Positions 1 through 11,748 of a stretch of 39,446 nt of DNA are shown here, piece by piece. The stretch spans positions 1 through 39,446 of the forward strand of contig JAVCCH010000090.1 in the NCBI GenBank assembly GCA_030765535.1, read 5' to 3'. The notes beneath the pieces are model-generated. The model ran no database searches, was not told where the DNA came from, and worked only from the letters and a program-made list of their open reading frames with translations. Every line of letters starts with the position of its first letter. Positions within the stretch are counted from its first letter, which is position 1. This DNA comes from Candidatus Tenebribacter davisii (GTDB lineage Bacteria; Cloacimonadota; Cloacimonadia; Cloacimonadales; TCS61). A program made the translations under genes and the position numbers.

Positions 1-109
1 ATAGCGGTAAGGTCACACCTGTTCCCATCCCGAACACAGAAGTTAAGCTTACCTACGCCGATGGTACTGTTCCGGCGACGGAATGGCAGAGTAGGTCGCC
101 GCCATCTTC
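1..109 (+). rRNA. 5S ribosomal RNA, 5' end cut by window edge
   Basis: The stretch from the first base aligns by eye with bacterial 5S rRNA from about E. coli position 12 onward: the loop A/helix II segment, CCCATCCCGAACACAGAAGT in the loop B/C region, and the closing strand GTCGCCGCCATCTT near 95-108. Only about a dozen bases of the 5' arm of helix I should lie outside the window. It is probably the last gene of an rRNA operon entering from the left, with an intrinsic terminator just downstream. The exact 3' end is estimated from where helix I should close. Confidence 0.95.
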
Positions 110-137
110 ATATATTCACACTCTTTCGGTTTGCATG

Positions 138-164
138 AGGCACCTTTATTTAGGTGCCTTTTGC
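138..164 (+). terminator. Intrinsic terminator after 5S rRNA
   Basis: AGGCACCT at 138-145 pairs perfectly with AGGTGCCT at 152-159 across a 6-nt loop and runs into a short T stretch. The position right behind the 5S gene fits the end of an rRNA operon. Confidence 0.85.
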
Positions 165-193
165 TTTTATTGATACTTTTTATTATGAATTTA

Positions 194-228
194 TTGACAA
201 TTGAGTTAGGAATTAAAAATTATACAAT
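194..228 (+). promoter_or_regulatory. Putative promoter for the 254 gene
   Basis: TTGACA at 194-199 lies 60 nt before the start codon. TATACA (221-226) or TACAAT (223-228) could serve as the -10, but the spacing (21-23 nt) is longer than the usual 17, so the -10 assignment is uncertain. Confidence 0.4.
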
Positions 229-253
229 CTAATAAAATCTATAGGAGGCAAAA

Positions 254-844
254 ATGAAGAAAGTTAGCATGTTAGTTATTATTATTATTTTTTCTTTTAC
301 ATTTATTTTGAATGCACAGGAATCTGGAATGAAAAAAGTAGCCGAGTATCCTACAGCTTTTCAACCAGGTGAAAAAATTGTTCAAGCTGGTTTAGGTTTT
401 GGCATGGTGGGAGTATATGGTGATGTTGTCATTCCTCCAATTAGTGTGAGTGTTGATATCGTAAAAGAGATAGAAGGTTTTCCTATTTCATTTGGTGGAT
501 TGATAGGAATAGCAAAATCTGAATATGATTATGGTTGGTATACTGATGACTACACATGGTCTTATACATATATTGTGTTAGGTGGAAGAGCTGCTTATCA
601 TCTGAAATTGAATTCTCCAAAAATTGATCCTTATGGTGGAATAATGTTAGGTTATAACATTGTTTCCTTCAATGAACCATCAGGTTGGGAGAGTACTTAT
701 GGAAGTTATTCAGGAGGAGATAGTTATTTAATGTATGGTTTTTATGGTGGCGCAAGATATTTCTTTAATCCAAAAATGGCTGTATATGCTGAATTAGGTT
801 ATGGATTTGGGTATCTAAATCTAGGGATATCATATAAATTATAA
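254..844 (+). CDS. Small outer-membrane beta-barrel protein
   Basis: A 196-residue exported protein of unknown specific function. Residues 1-21 form a signal peptide (two Lys, a run of Ile/Phe/Leu, then NAQ), so the mature protein is probably periplasmic or outer-membrane. The rest alternates Gly/Tyr/Phe-rich strands (for example GGARYFFNPKMAVYAELGYG near the end), the pattern of a small OmpA/OmpW-like eight-strand barrel, and it ends in a strand with an aromatic residue (ISYKL). The start is supported by AGGAGG at 243-248. It is a single-gene unit between the 5S terminator and its own terminator. No enzyme motif is visible; structural porin and adhesin-like roles cannot be told apart. Confidence 0.75.
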   Translation: MKKVSMLVIIIIFSFTFILNAQESGMKKVAEYPTAFQPGEKIVQAGLGFGMVGVYGDVVIPPISVSVDIVKEIEGFPISFGGLIGIAKSEYDYGWYTDDYTWSYTYIVLGGRAAYHLKLNSPKIDPYGGIMLGYNIVSFNEPSGWESTYGSYSGGDSYLMYGFYGGARYFFNPKMAVYAELGYGFGYLNLGISYKL

Positions 845-864
845 TTTCATAAAGAGAAACTATT

Positions 865-897
865 GCCGGATCATAACATAGATCCGGCTTTTTATTT
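865..897 (+). terminator. Intrinsic terminator
   Basis: GCCGGATC (865-872) pairs perfectly with GATCCGGC (881-888) over an 8-nt loop and is followed by a T-rich tail. It ends the outer-membrane protein unit. Confidence 0.9.
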
Positions 898-989
898 AGT
901 ATAAAATTAGTAAGAATAAGTAAATCTAATAAATATTTTTCTAGAACACATTAGCTCCTTTTAATATTAACAAAAAAAGATTGCTTTAA

Positions 990-4350
<3,361 letters not shown>

Positions 4351-4354
<4 letters not shown>

Positions 4355-5439
4355 GATTATTAGATAGATACATCTTACGTGAATACATAAAAATATTTTT
4401 AATTATTCTGTTTTCTTTTTCTGTTTTATTTTTAGTTGTAGATATATCAGACAGGTTACCAAAATTGATCAGTAAAGGTGGTGAGATCAATTATATTGTT
4501 TTGTATTTTCTGCTCAGGATTCCTTATCTAATCTTAATCTCATCTCCAGTAATGGTTTTACTTTCTGGTCTTTTTCTCATGAATAACCTTTCAAAATATA
4601 ATGAATCTGTAGCAATTAGAAGTGCCGGGATCAGCATATATCGAATGGTATCTCCTCTTATCTGGTTTGGCTTGATCTTCAGTATTATTATTATGTTCAT
4701 GGGTGATCTTGCCTTACCTAAAGCAGAAGATTACAGAAATTACATTTATAAAGAAAAAATAAAGCACCAGAAAGTAGAAGATAAAAAGATGAGATCGAAT
4801 ATCCATTATCTAGGGAATGATAAAAATCTATATTATATTGGTTTTTTCGATGGATATAGAAATAATTTAAAAACTATTGATATAACTACTTTTCATCCTG
4901 ATTCTGGAGAAATATTGCGTAAAATTACTGCAACAAGAGCAGAGTGGAAAGAAGTTGAATGGGTATTTTACAATTGCTATATCAGGAATTTTGAAAATGG
5001 TATCCTTACTAATATGGAGCATTATGAAGAAAAGATAATTCAAGAAGTTGATGTAACTCCACTCGATTTTATTAAAAGTGCTAAAAAACCAATGGCAATG
5101 AATTTCTTTGAATTGAAAGAATATATAGAACGACTTAAGAAAGTAGGTGAGAAATTTTCAAAAGAGATGGTAGAACTAAATCTCAAAGTATCATTTCCTT
5201 TTTCAAACCTGATTATATTACTTTTTAGCGTTCCATTAGTTTCTACTTCTTCTCGGAGTAAAGGAAGGGGATTGATCTTTGGAATGGGACTTGTAGTTTG
5301 TTTCTTATATCTTTCGACCTTGAGAATAAGTCAAAGTTTAGGGCATAATGAAGTTTTATCACCAATGGTCGCTGCATGGCTACCAAACTTAATATTTGCA
5401 GCTATTGGTATTTATTTCGTTATCAAGGCTGAAGTATAA
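4351..5439 (+). CDS. lptG: LPS export permease, LptF/LptG family (second copy)
   Basis: Partner permease of the LptB2FG complex. 362 residues, standard family length, opening with LLDRYILREYIKIF. Membrane segments lie at about residues 12-32, 47-75, 98-120, and three at the C-terminus (about 278-360); the periplasmic jellyroll lies between. It overlaps the preceding permease by 4 bases, and its stop shares one base with the next start, so the two permeases and the glycan genes that follow are probably translated from one message. The ATPase LptB and the periplasmic LptA/C are not in the window. The LptF/LptG labels of the pair could be exchanged. Confidence 0.92.
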
Positions 5440-6614
5440 TGAAAATTCTAATGATCTTGGAAAATAATTTTCCACCTGATGTAAGAGTTGAAAAAGAGAT
5501 AAAATCTCTTATTACTGCTGGACATGAAATTACATTGGCTTGTTCATCACCAAGATCTGAAAATGGTGTAATGAACTGGCATAATGCTAAGATTATTAAA
5601 AAGAAGATGCCGGATTTCATTTACAAATCAAGTGTAATTTGTTTACGCTTTCCATTTTATTTCAATTATTGGAGAAAATTCTTAGAAACTATTCTAAATA
5701 AATATGAATTTAATGCAATTCATCTTCATGATCTTCCTCTTGCTAAAGTTGCTAAAGAACTTTCCATAAAACACAATATCCCATTCATACTTGATTTGCA
5801 TGAGAATAGACCTGAAATAATGAAACTTTATAAACACGTACTAACATTTCCAGGTAAAATATTAATATCACTTAAGCATTGGTTTGAATATCAAAAGAAA
5901 TTTACAAAATTAGCAGATAAAATAATTCTTATTACAAATGAAGCGAAAATTGATTACATTAGTAAATATGAAGTCGAACCTCATAAAATTATTGTAATTC
6001 CAAATTATGTCGATATAAATAATATTAAAACAATTTCTATAAATACTGATATTCAAAATAAATACAATAAAGTTTTCACTATTGTATATTTTGGTGATAC
6101 CGGTTTGCGAAGAGGAACAGCAACACTTATTGAAGCTGCAAATCAACTGAAGGGTTATTCTGATATACACTTTCTGATAATTGGTAAGAGTAGGGAAGAT
6201 GAAAGCTTAAGAAAAATGATTGGTAAACTAAATCTTTCAAATATAGAATTATTAGGTTGGATTCCGATAGATAAGGCAGTTTCATATATCAAAGCTTCTA
6301 AAATTGGTGTTTGCCCTTTTTTACGTAATAGACATCATGATACAACTTACGCAAATAAAATGTTCCAATACATGGCTTTTGGGAAACCAGTAATCGTAAG
6401 TGATTGTACTTCACAAAAAAATCTTATTGAGAAAGAAAAATGCGGATTAGTGTTTGAAGCAGAAAATGCAAAAGATCTAGCAAAAAAAATATTAACAATA
6501 CATCAGAATTCAAATTATGATGAGTTGTCTGCTAATTCATATAATGCTGTGATCAATAAATACAATTGGAAAAATTCTTCCGAGCAATTAATTACACTTT
6601 ATAAGGAATTATGA
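5439..6614 (+). CDS. GT4-type glycosyltransferase
   Basis: Predicted GT-B fold transferase (391 residues) that adds a sugar from a nucleotide donor to a lipid-linked or LPS acceptor on the cytoplasmic face. The N-terminal half has ENNFPPDVRVEKE, typical of GT4 acceptor domains, and HLHDLPLAK near residue 110. The C-terminal donor domain has VYFGDTGLRRGTATLIEA and KMFQYMAFGKPVIVSD. In many GT4 enzymes the last motif reads (E/K)xxEYMAxGKPVI; here Gln replaces the donor-binding Glu, a variant that occurs in FCB-group transferases. It starts inside the TAATGA junction with lptG. The sugar and acceptor cannot be read from sequence. It probably builds a surface glycan with the next three genes. Confidence 0.88.
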   Translation: MKILMILENNFPPDVRVEKEIKSLITAGHEITLACSSPRSENGVMNWHNAKIIKKKMPDFIYKSSVICLRFPFYFNYWRKFLETILNKYEFNAIHLHDLPLAKVAKELSIKHNIPFILDLHENRPEIMKLYKHVLTFPGKILISLKHWFEYQKKFTKLADKIILITNEAKIDYISKYEVEPHKIIVIPNYVDINNIKTISINTDIQNKYNKVFTIVYFGDTGLRRGTATLIEAANQLKGYSDIHFLIIGKSREDESLRKMIGKLNLSNIELLGWIPIDKAVSYIKASKIGVCPFLRNRHHDTTYANKMFQYMAFGKPVIVSDCTSQKNLIEKEKCGLVFEAENAKDLAKKILTIHQNSNYDELSANSYNAVINKYNWKNSSEQLITLYKEL

Positions 6615-7801
6615 TCAAAGATAAATATCACTTAAGGCAAATCGTAATGAATACGTTTACATTACTACTAAAAATTGCTTCACTAATAATACCAAAACAA
6701 AAAGGATTAATATTATTAGGGAGTTTTTCAGCTGAAAGATTTGGTGATAATTCTGCTACTCTTTATAAATATATCCTTAAGAATCATCCAGAAATTACTG
6801 CAATCTGGATGACAAATAATAATCAGGTTGAAGATGAAATTAATAAGCTAGGTGGTCCAGTTTTTAAACGTCGATCAGTTCATGGAATTTGGCTGTCTTT
6901 AAGAGCAGAAGTAGTTATTTCTTCACATGGAATAAAAGATGCAATAATGTTTGAACCATTTCATCATCGTCCTAAATTGGTTTATTTAGGGCATGGAATT
7001 CCATTAAAAAAGGGTTGGATTGAAATTAAAAATATTTCAAAAAGATTAAAAAAAGCTTCACTAAAAAAAATCAAATATTCTACTTTCATGATATCTTCTT
7101 CAGAATTTTCTGCACAATTGCAAAATAATTTCTTACCAATAGGAAGAAATAAAATAAAAATTACAGGTCTTCCAAGAAATGATATGCTATTTGAGATAGA
7201 AAAACATACGATAAAAGAAAATTATAATTTAAACAATTTCAAATTTGTGATCTTGTATACTCCAACTTTTCGAAATTGGGGATTTACCAGATTCTTCCCA
7301 TTTGAAGATTATGATATGAAGAAATTGAATAAATTTTGTGAGTTAAACAAGGTTTGTTTCATCCTTAGACCTCATCACAGTGATTTGAAAAACATCGATA
7401 CTAATTTCTGGAAAGAGATTGAAAGGACTTCAAATTTCATATTAATAACACATGAGAGATGTTCAAACGTAAATGAATTATTAGTAGCATCAGATTGCTT
7501 GATCACAGATTATTCGTCTATATATTTTGATTATCTTCTGCTAGATCGTTCGCTTATATTTTTACCATATGATTTGAAAAAATATTCAAGTGAACATGGT
7601 TTTAATATTGATTATGATATGGTTACACCAGGTTATAAGCCAAAAACGCAGAATGAGCTATTGGAAAATATAGAACAGATTATTTATGGAAAGGATGAAT
7701 TTATTAGTTTACGAAATGAATTAAAAAATAAGATTCATAAATATCAAGATGCGAATTCATGCTTAAGATTAGTAAAAGAAATTAAAGGTTTGATGTTATG
7801 A
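6611..7801 (+). CDS. CDP-glycerol/ribitol glycerophosphotransferase family protein
   Basis: Member of the TagB/TagF-like family (Pfam Glyphos_transf) that moves a polyol-phosphate from a CDP donor onto a glycan. The 396 residues show the family landmarks in order: GLILLGSFSAERFGDNS (about 33-50), VVISSHGIKDA, YLGHGIPLKKGW (about 131-142, putative catalytic His), LYTPTFRNWG (about 216-225), RPHHSD (about 254-259) and DCLITDYSSIYFDYL (about 299-313). There is no signal peptide; the basic N-terminus suggests membrane association on the cytoplasmic side. Four-base overlaps tie it to both neighbours. In a diderm this implies glycerol- or ribitol-phosphate decoration of a surface polysaccharide rather than wall teichoic acid; the actual donor is unknown. 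Confidence 0.9.
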   Translation: MIKDKYHLRQIVMNTFTLLLKIASLIIPKQKGLILLGSFSAERFGDNSATLYKYILKNHPEITAIWMTNNNQVEDEINKLGGPVFKRRSVHGIWLSLRAEVVISSHGIKDAIMFEPFHHRPKLVYLGHGIPLKKGWIEIKNISKRLKKASLKKIKYSTFMISSSEFSAQLQNNFLPIGRNKIKITGLPRNDMLFEIEKHTIKENYNLNNFKFVILYTPTFRNWGFTRFFPFEDYDMKKLNKFCELNKVCFILRPHHSDLKNIDTNFWKEIERTSNFILITHERCSNVNELLVASDCLITDYSSIYFDYLLLDRSLIFLPYDLKKYSSEHGFNIDYDMVTPGYKPKTQNELLENIEQIIYGKDEFISLRNELKNKIHKYQDANSCLRLVKEIKGLML

Positions 7802-8526
7802 AAAAATTGAGAATTTCAATCATCGGAAATTCTGTAGCCATTCGTAATCGTCCTCCACAGAAATCCCCTGATAATAAAAACTATGGATTATTACTAGAAG
7901 AATTTCTTCAAAACCAGCATCCCGACCAGATTGTTATGGTTAACAATATGGGATTTAGTAGGGCAACAATTATAAATGTTATTCAGAATTATGATGAATA
8001 TATAGCTTCAATGCCAGATTATTTCATTATCAATATTGGAGTTAGTGATGCTACTACAAGGGAAATACCTTACTGGTTTGCTGAGATTCTAAATAATCCG
8101 AAGCAAAGTTGGTACAAACCGCTTTTCTCTGCTTTTCACCATTATTGCATCAAACCGCACAGGAGTTGTTTTGTAAAATTACGCGGTAAGCAAAGTTGGA
8201 TTACAAAGAAAAGATTTAGAAAATATTACAAGGAGTTAATTCTCTTATTGCAAAAGGAAACTAATGCTAGAATAATAGTTATCCCAATAAATTTAGCAAA
8301 TGATCGTATAGAAAGGATTGTGCCAGGTAGTAAGGAAAACTATAATCAGTATAATAGGATAATAAAATCAATTGCGAATGAATCTGATTGCATATATTTG
8401 AAACTTGATGAACTAAATTCTAAAGAACATTATCCAGATGGAATTCACTATTCATTAGAAGGGAATAAACTAGTTGCAAAAAAATTGTTTGATTTATTAG
8501 AAAGGGATTATAATTATGCTGAATAA
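7798..8526 (+). CDS. SGNH/GDSL-fold hydrolase-like protein
   Basis: 242-residue protein with the block pattern of SGNH esterases/acyltransferases: ISIIGNSVA at residues 7-15 (block I, with GNS in place of GDS, keeping the Ser), NNMGFSRATI (block II Gly region, about 41-50), INIGVSDAT (block III, where GxND becomes GVSD, about 80-88) and DGIHYSLEGN (block V, Asp-x-x-His, about 216-225). There is no signal peptide, so it would act in the cytoplasm. Sitting between the phosphotransferase and the flippase with overlaps on both sides (4 and 11 bases), it probably adds or removes an ester group such as acetate on the glycan intermediate. Loss of the block III Asn makes full activity uncertain. Confidence 0.75.
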   Translation: MKKLRISIIGNSVAIRNRPPQKSPDNKNYGLLLEEFLQNQHPDQIVMVNNMGFSRATIINVIQNYDEYIASMPDYFIINIGVSDATTREIPYWFAEILNNPKQSWYKPLFSAFHHYCIKPHRSCFVKLRGKQSWITKKRFRKYYKELILLLQKETNARIIVIPINLANDRIERIVPGSKENYNQYNRIIKSIANESDCIYLKLDELNSKEHYPDGIHYSLEGNKLVAKKLFDLLERDYNYAE

Positions 8527-9973
8527 ACTTAAAAATACAGCAAAACATACTTTTATTTACAGTATTGGAAACCTATCAACTAAGATTATTGGATTGTTGT
8601 TATTACCTCTTTACACAGCAAAATTAACCCTCCTAGATTACGGTAGATTCACAATTTTAGAAACAACTTCAATGTTCCTGACAATGGTATTGGGATTACG
8701 CATTGTTTCATCCATGATGAGGTGGAGTGCAGAAACAGAAGATAAAATAGAACAAGGCAAAATTCTCTTTAATACATATATTGTCCTGATCTTTACAGCA
8801 ATAATAATAAATATTGTTTTTTCACCTTTAAAGGATTGGTTATCTCAAGTATTTTTTTCAAGTATGGAATTCTCACATTTCTTTACCGTAATATTTGCCA
8901 TTATTGGTTTTGAGATGATCAACCAAGTACCAATGAATCTATTTCGTTTTAGAGAAAAATCGGTTATATATTCCGTTATTTTTGCTGCTAAATTATCTGT
9001 AGTTCTTATATTAAATATTTATTTTTTAGTTTATGCCGAAACAGGTGTGATCGGGATATTTTACAGCCAGTTAATAGCCAGCATATTGCAGATGCTTTGT
9101 ACACTTCCTATATTATTAAAGAATTTCAATTATAAATTTGATCTTATTCTGATAAAAGAGATGCTTGGTTACAGCATTCCCCTAATCTTCAGTGCAATTT
9201 CTGTCCAATTACTGGCGATTGGAGATCGCTATATTATAAAATACTTATTGGATTACTCTCAGGTGGGGATTTACTCCTTAGGATATAAAATATCAGGTGT
9301 ACTTAATGTATTTGTTATTCAAGCATTTGCACTTGGATTCTTACCAATAGCATATAAGATGCAAAACTCACCTGATGCAGCAGTATTCTTTAAAAAGATA
9401 TTCAAATATTTCTCTATGATCTTAGTTTTTGGAGCTTTAGCATTATCATTATTTTCACGTGAGATCCTGCTTATTTTTGCTCGTAAACCGGAATTCTATA
9501 TTGCCTATAAAATTGTTCCTCTAATTACACTGGCTTTTATCTTTAAGGGTATTCAGTATATGTTTTTACTTGGTTTCCATTACGTTAAAAAAACTAAGTA
9601 TATTGCATACATTGTTACTTTTGCATTATTTGTGAATATTGGCTTAAATTTTGTGCTGATTCCAAGACTCGGTATATGGGGAGCGGCATTAACAACTGTA
9701 ATTTCCTCCTTGTTGATCTCAGTTATTTCCTATTATGTTTCACAAAAATTTTATCCTGTTAAATATGAAATTGGTAAAATGAGCCTTGTCCTTTTTGTTG
9801 GTATTGGATTATTCTTAATATCTGGATTATTTTTTGATATTAATATATATATTGGGATTGGGATTAAATTATTACTATGTATAGCATTTCCGATATTATT
9901 ATACGTATTTAAATTCTATGAAAAGACCGAATTGGATAAAATGAAAAAAGTACTGTATAAATTTAGAAAATAA
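8516..9973 (+). CDS. Polysaccharide flippase, Wzx/MOP superfamily
   Basis: 485-residue integral membrane protein with 12-14 predicted helices, of the oligosaccharidyl-lipid flippase (PST/Wzx) branch of the MOP superfamily. Landmarks: an N-terminal amphipathic start KNTAKHTFIYSIGNLSTKII, LPLYTAKLTLLDYGRFTI in the first loop, YSIPLIFSAIS and GDRYIIKYLLDYSQVGIYSL in the middle helices, and RLGIWGAALTTVIS near residues 390-403. It would move undecaprenyl-linked glycan units across the inner membrane. Start ATG at 8516 lies inside the previous gene (11-base overlap). It is the last gene of the run beginning at ligA; the 35-base gap to the convergent neighbour holds no obvious hairpin. No Wzy polymerase or WaaL ligase is visible here. 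Confidence 0.9.
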   Translation: MLNKLKNTAKHTFIYSIGNLSTKIIGLLLLPLYTAKLTLLDYGRFTILETTSMFLTMVLGLRIVSSMMRWSAETEDKIEQGKILFNTYIVLIFTAIIINIVFSPLKDWLSQVFFSSMEFSHFFTVIFAIIGFEMINQVPMNLFRFREKSVIYSVIFAAKLSVVLILNIYFLVYAETGVIGIFYSQLIASILQMLCTLPILLKNFNYKFDLILIKEMLGYSIPLIFSAISVQLLAIGDRYIIKYLLDYSQVGIYSLGYKISGVLNVFVIQAFALGFLPIAYKMQNSPDAAVFFKKIFKYFSMILVFGALALSLFSREILLIFARKPEFYIAYKIVPLITLAFIFKGIQYMFLLGFHYVKKTKYIAYIVTFALFVNIGLNFVLIPRLGIWGAALTTVISSLLISVISYYVSQKFYPVKYEIGKMSLVLFVGIGLFLISGLFFDINIYIGIGIKLLLCIAFPILLYVFKFYEKTELDKMKKVLYKFRK

Positions 9974-10008
9974 ACAAAACTTCAAACCTTACAAAAAGGA
10001 GTAAAAAT

Positions 10009-11730
10009 TTATTTTAATAATAACATCTTCTTCGTATAAGTTTTGTTTCCAGATATAAGTTTGTACAAATATATTCCTGAAGAAACAGACTTTCCTGAAC
10101 TGTCTAATCCATTCCAAGTAACTGAATATTGATCATTTGAAACTGAATATTGTTTTATTAATTGTCCTTTTAAATTATAAATAGAAAGATCTGCATTTTC
10201 AGTGCTGTTAGTGTTTAAATTGAAAGAAATTGTTGTAGAAGGATTAAAAGGATTTGGATAATTGGACAACGAAGTGATAGATAGTACTGGATTTTCATTC
10301 TCGATATAATTGCCCGTCAATTCAATATCTTCATCATCACGAGGTTCAAGTTTAAATGCACCGAAAGTATAATCAACAATTCCAGTTAGGTTATAAATAA
10401 ATTCTCCCAGTTCAGGTTGATAAGTGTAATCTCCAAGTCCACCGATCATACACGTACCGGATATATCTTCGACTTCCCAGTTTCCATTTCCAAGGTTATC
10501 ATTAGAAATAGTTACATCCTGGAGTCTGGCTAGAACACTTTCATAATCTTCGGTTGTAGATAATTCAGCAGCACTTAGAACAACAGATTCAGGAACTTCC
10601 AATGTTCCTAAGATCGTTATGTTAATTATATCTGTGATCTCTGTTTTATCATTGTACTCCAGAACAGATCCAGAAATTGTGATCTCATCACCAACTTCAA
10701 CTTCCTGATTTGGATAAATAGCAATACCATTCCAGGCGCCGGGTCCATCCTGAATAAAGAAATAGTTTTCAAATTTTGCTGTTACAATACCGGAAGTCTC
10801 AACCAGTTCTCCTTCATGTGGAGAAGGACCAGTCAATGAATACTGAATATCATATATTGTGTAAGGAGTAACCGGAATTGGCTCAATAATGGAGAAGGCA
10901 GCATTACTATCATCCCATGGATCTCCATCTTCAGTGTCTGATATAATAATTGCATACCAATCATTGATAAATTGATCAACTGGAATGTTCCATTCCCAAC
11001 TACCGTCATCTTCGGTAGAAGCAACCAGCACTTCTCTATCACGATAAACTGATTCAAGTTCGATCTTTATGTTTCCTGTAAAATTTATAGATATCCAGGT
11101 GATTGGATGTGTAGAGCCCTGTTCCCATTGTTCTCCGCCATTTGGGCTGGCTACAATTAATGTTGGTTCTGGAGTTCCCCCAATAGTCTGACCGTTATTC
11201 AAAGCTCCTGGAGTTTCGGATGCAGGATCCTGCCAAGTGAAATCACTATAAACAGCTCCTGTTCCTAATAGTTGTAGTGATTCTCCAACTTGAGTACCAC
11301 CATCTTCGATAACACAAATATCAGTTGATGTTACACCAACTGCCGGACCTTCCCCTGCTTCAAAAGTACCCTCATAACTAAGGAACTGTCCTGGAATAAG
11401 CGTACCTTGGTAGTCAATAGCAATACCATCTGGAGCTCCATTTTGAATGCCATTTGCTGGATATTCATAATAATAAAGTGTATAGTTTTCACTTGTAATT
11501 CCGGTAGTAAACATGTCTAAGGTTTTCACATCGTAAGTAGTGCAATAGCTCCCATTATAGAGAGTAATAGTAAAATCACTTAGAGTATAACTTCCGGTAT
11601 TTTCTAACACTATCTCAACAAATTCACCTTCATCAGTACTTGCATTATCATAATGTAATTCATTAAGCCAAATATTTTGAGCAGAGAGAAGTGTTCCCAT
11701 AAAAAATATAACAATAAATAATTTTCTCAT
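10009..11730 (-). CDS. Secreted T9SS cargo with lamin-tail and OB-fold domains
   Basis: 573-residue exported protein. Signal peptide 1-17, cleaved near SAQ. Residues about 18-180 form a lamin-tail-like domain (NIWLNELHYDNASTDEGEFV, SYTLSDFTITLYNG, SETPGALNNG). About 190-285 match Kre9/KNH-type Ser-Thr-rich surface modules (PNGGEQWEQGSTHPITW). About 290-400 resemble the OB fold found beside secreted nucleases (FFIQDGPGAWNGIAIYP, VGDEITISGSVLEYN). The last about 85 residues are a T9SS sorting tail (NYPNPFNPSTTISF, SSGIYLYKL, ending KKMLLLK). No nuclease catalytic domain is present although the OB and lamin-tail modules often accompany one, so it may be a binding or structural surface protein. 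RBS AAGGAG lies before the start; 18 bases separate it from the upstream co-directional DUF6765-like gene. Confidence 0.85.
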   Translation of the reverse strand: MRKLFIVIFFMGTLLSAQNIWLNELHYDNASTDEGEFVEIVLENTGSYTLSDFTITLYNGSYCTTYDVKTLDMFTTGITSENYTLYYYEYPANGIQNGAPDGIAIDYQGTLIPGQFLSYEGTFEAGEGPAVGVTSTDICVIEDGGTQVGESLQLLGTGAVYSDFTWQDPASETPGALNNGQTIGGTPEPTLIVASPNGGEQWEQGSTHPITWISINFTGNIKIELESVYRDREVLVASTEDDGSWEWNIPVDQFINDWYAIIISDTEDGDPWDDSNAAFSIIEPIPVTPYTIYDIQYSLTGPSPHEGELVETSGIVTAKFENYFFIQDGPGAWNGIAIYPNQEVEVGDEITISGSVLEYNDKTEITDIINITILGTLEVPESVVLSAAELSTTEDYESVLARLQDVTISNDNLGNGNWEVEDISGTCMIGGLGDYTYQPELGEFIYNLTGIVDYTFGAFKLEPRDDEDIELTGNYIENENPVLSITSLSNYPNPFNPSTTISFNLNTNSTENADLSIYNLKGQLIKQYSVSNDQYSVTWNGLDSSGKSVSSGIYLYKLISGNKTYTKKMLLLK

Positions 11731-11748
11731 TAATTTCTCCTTAATTTA

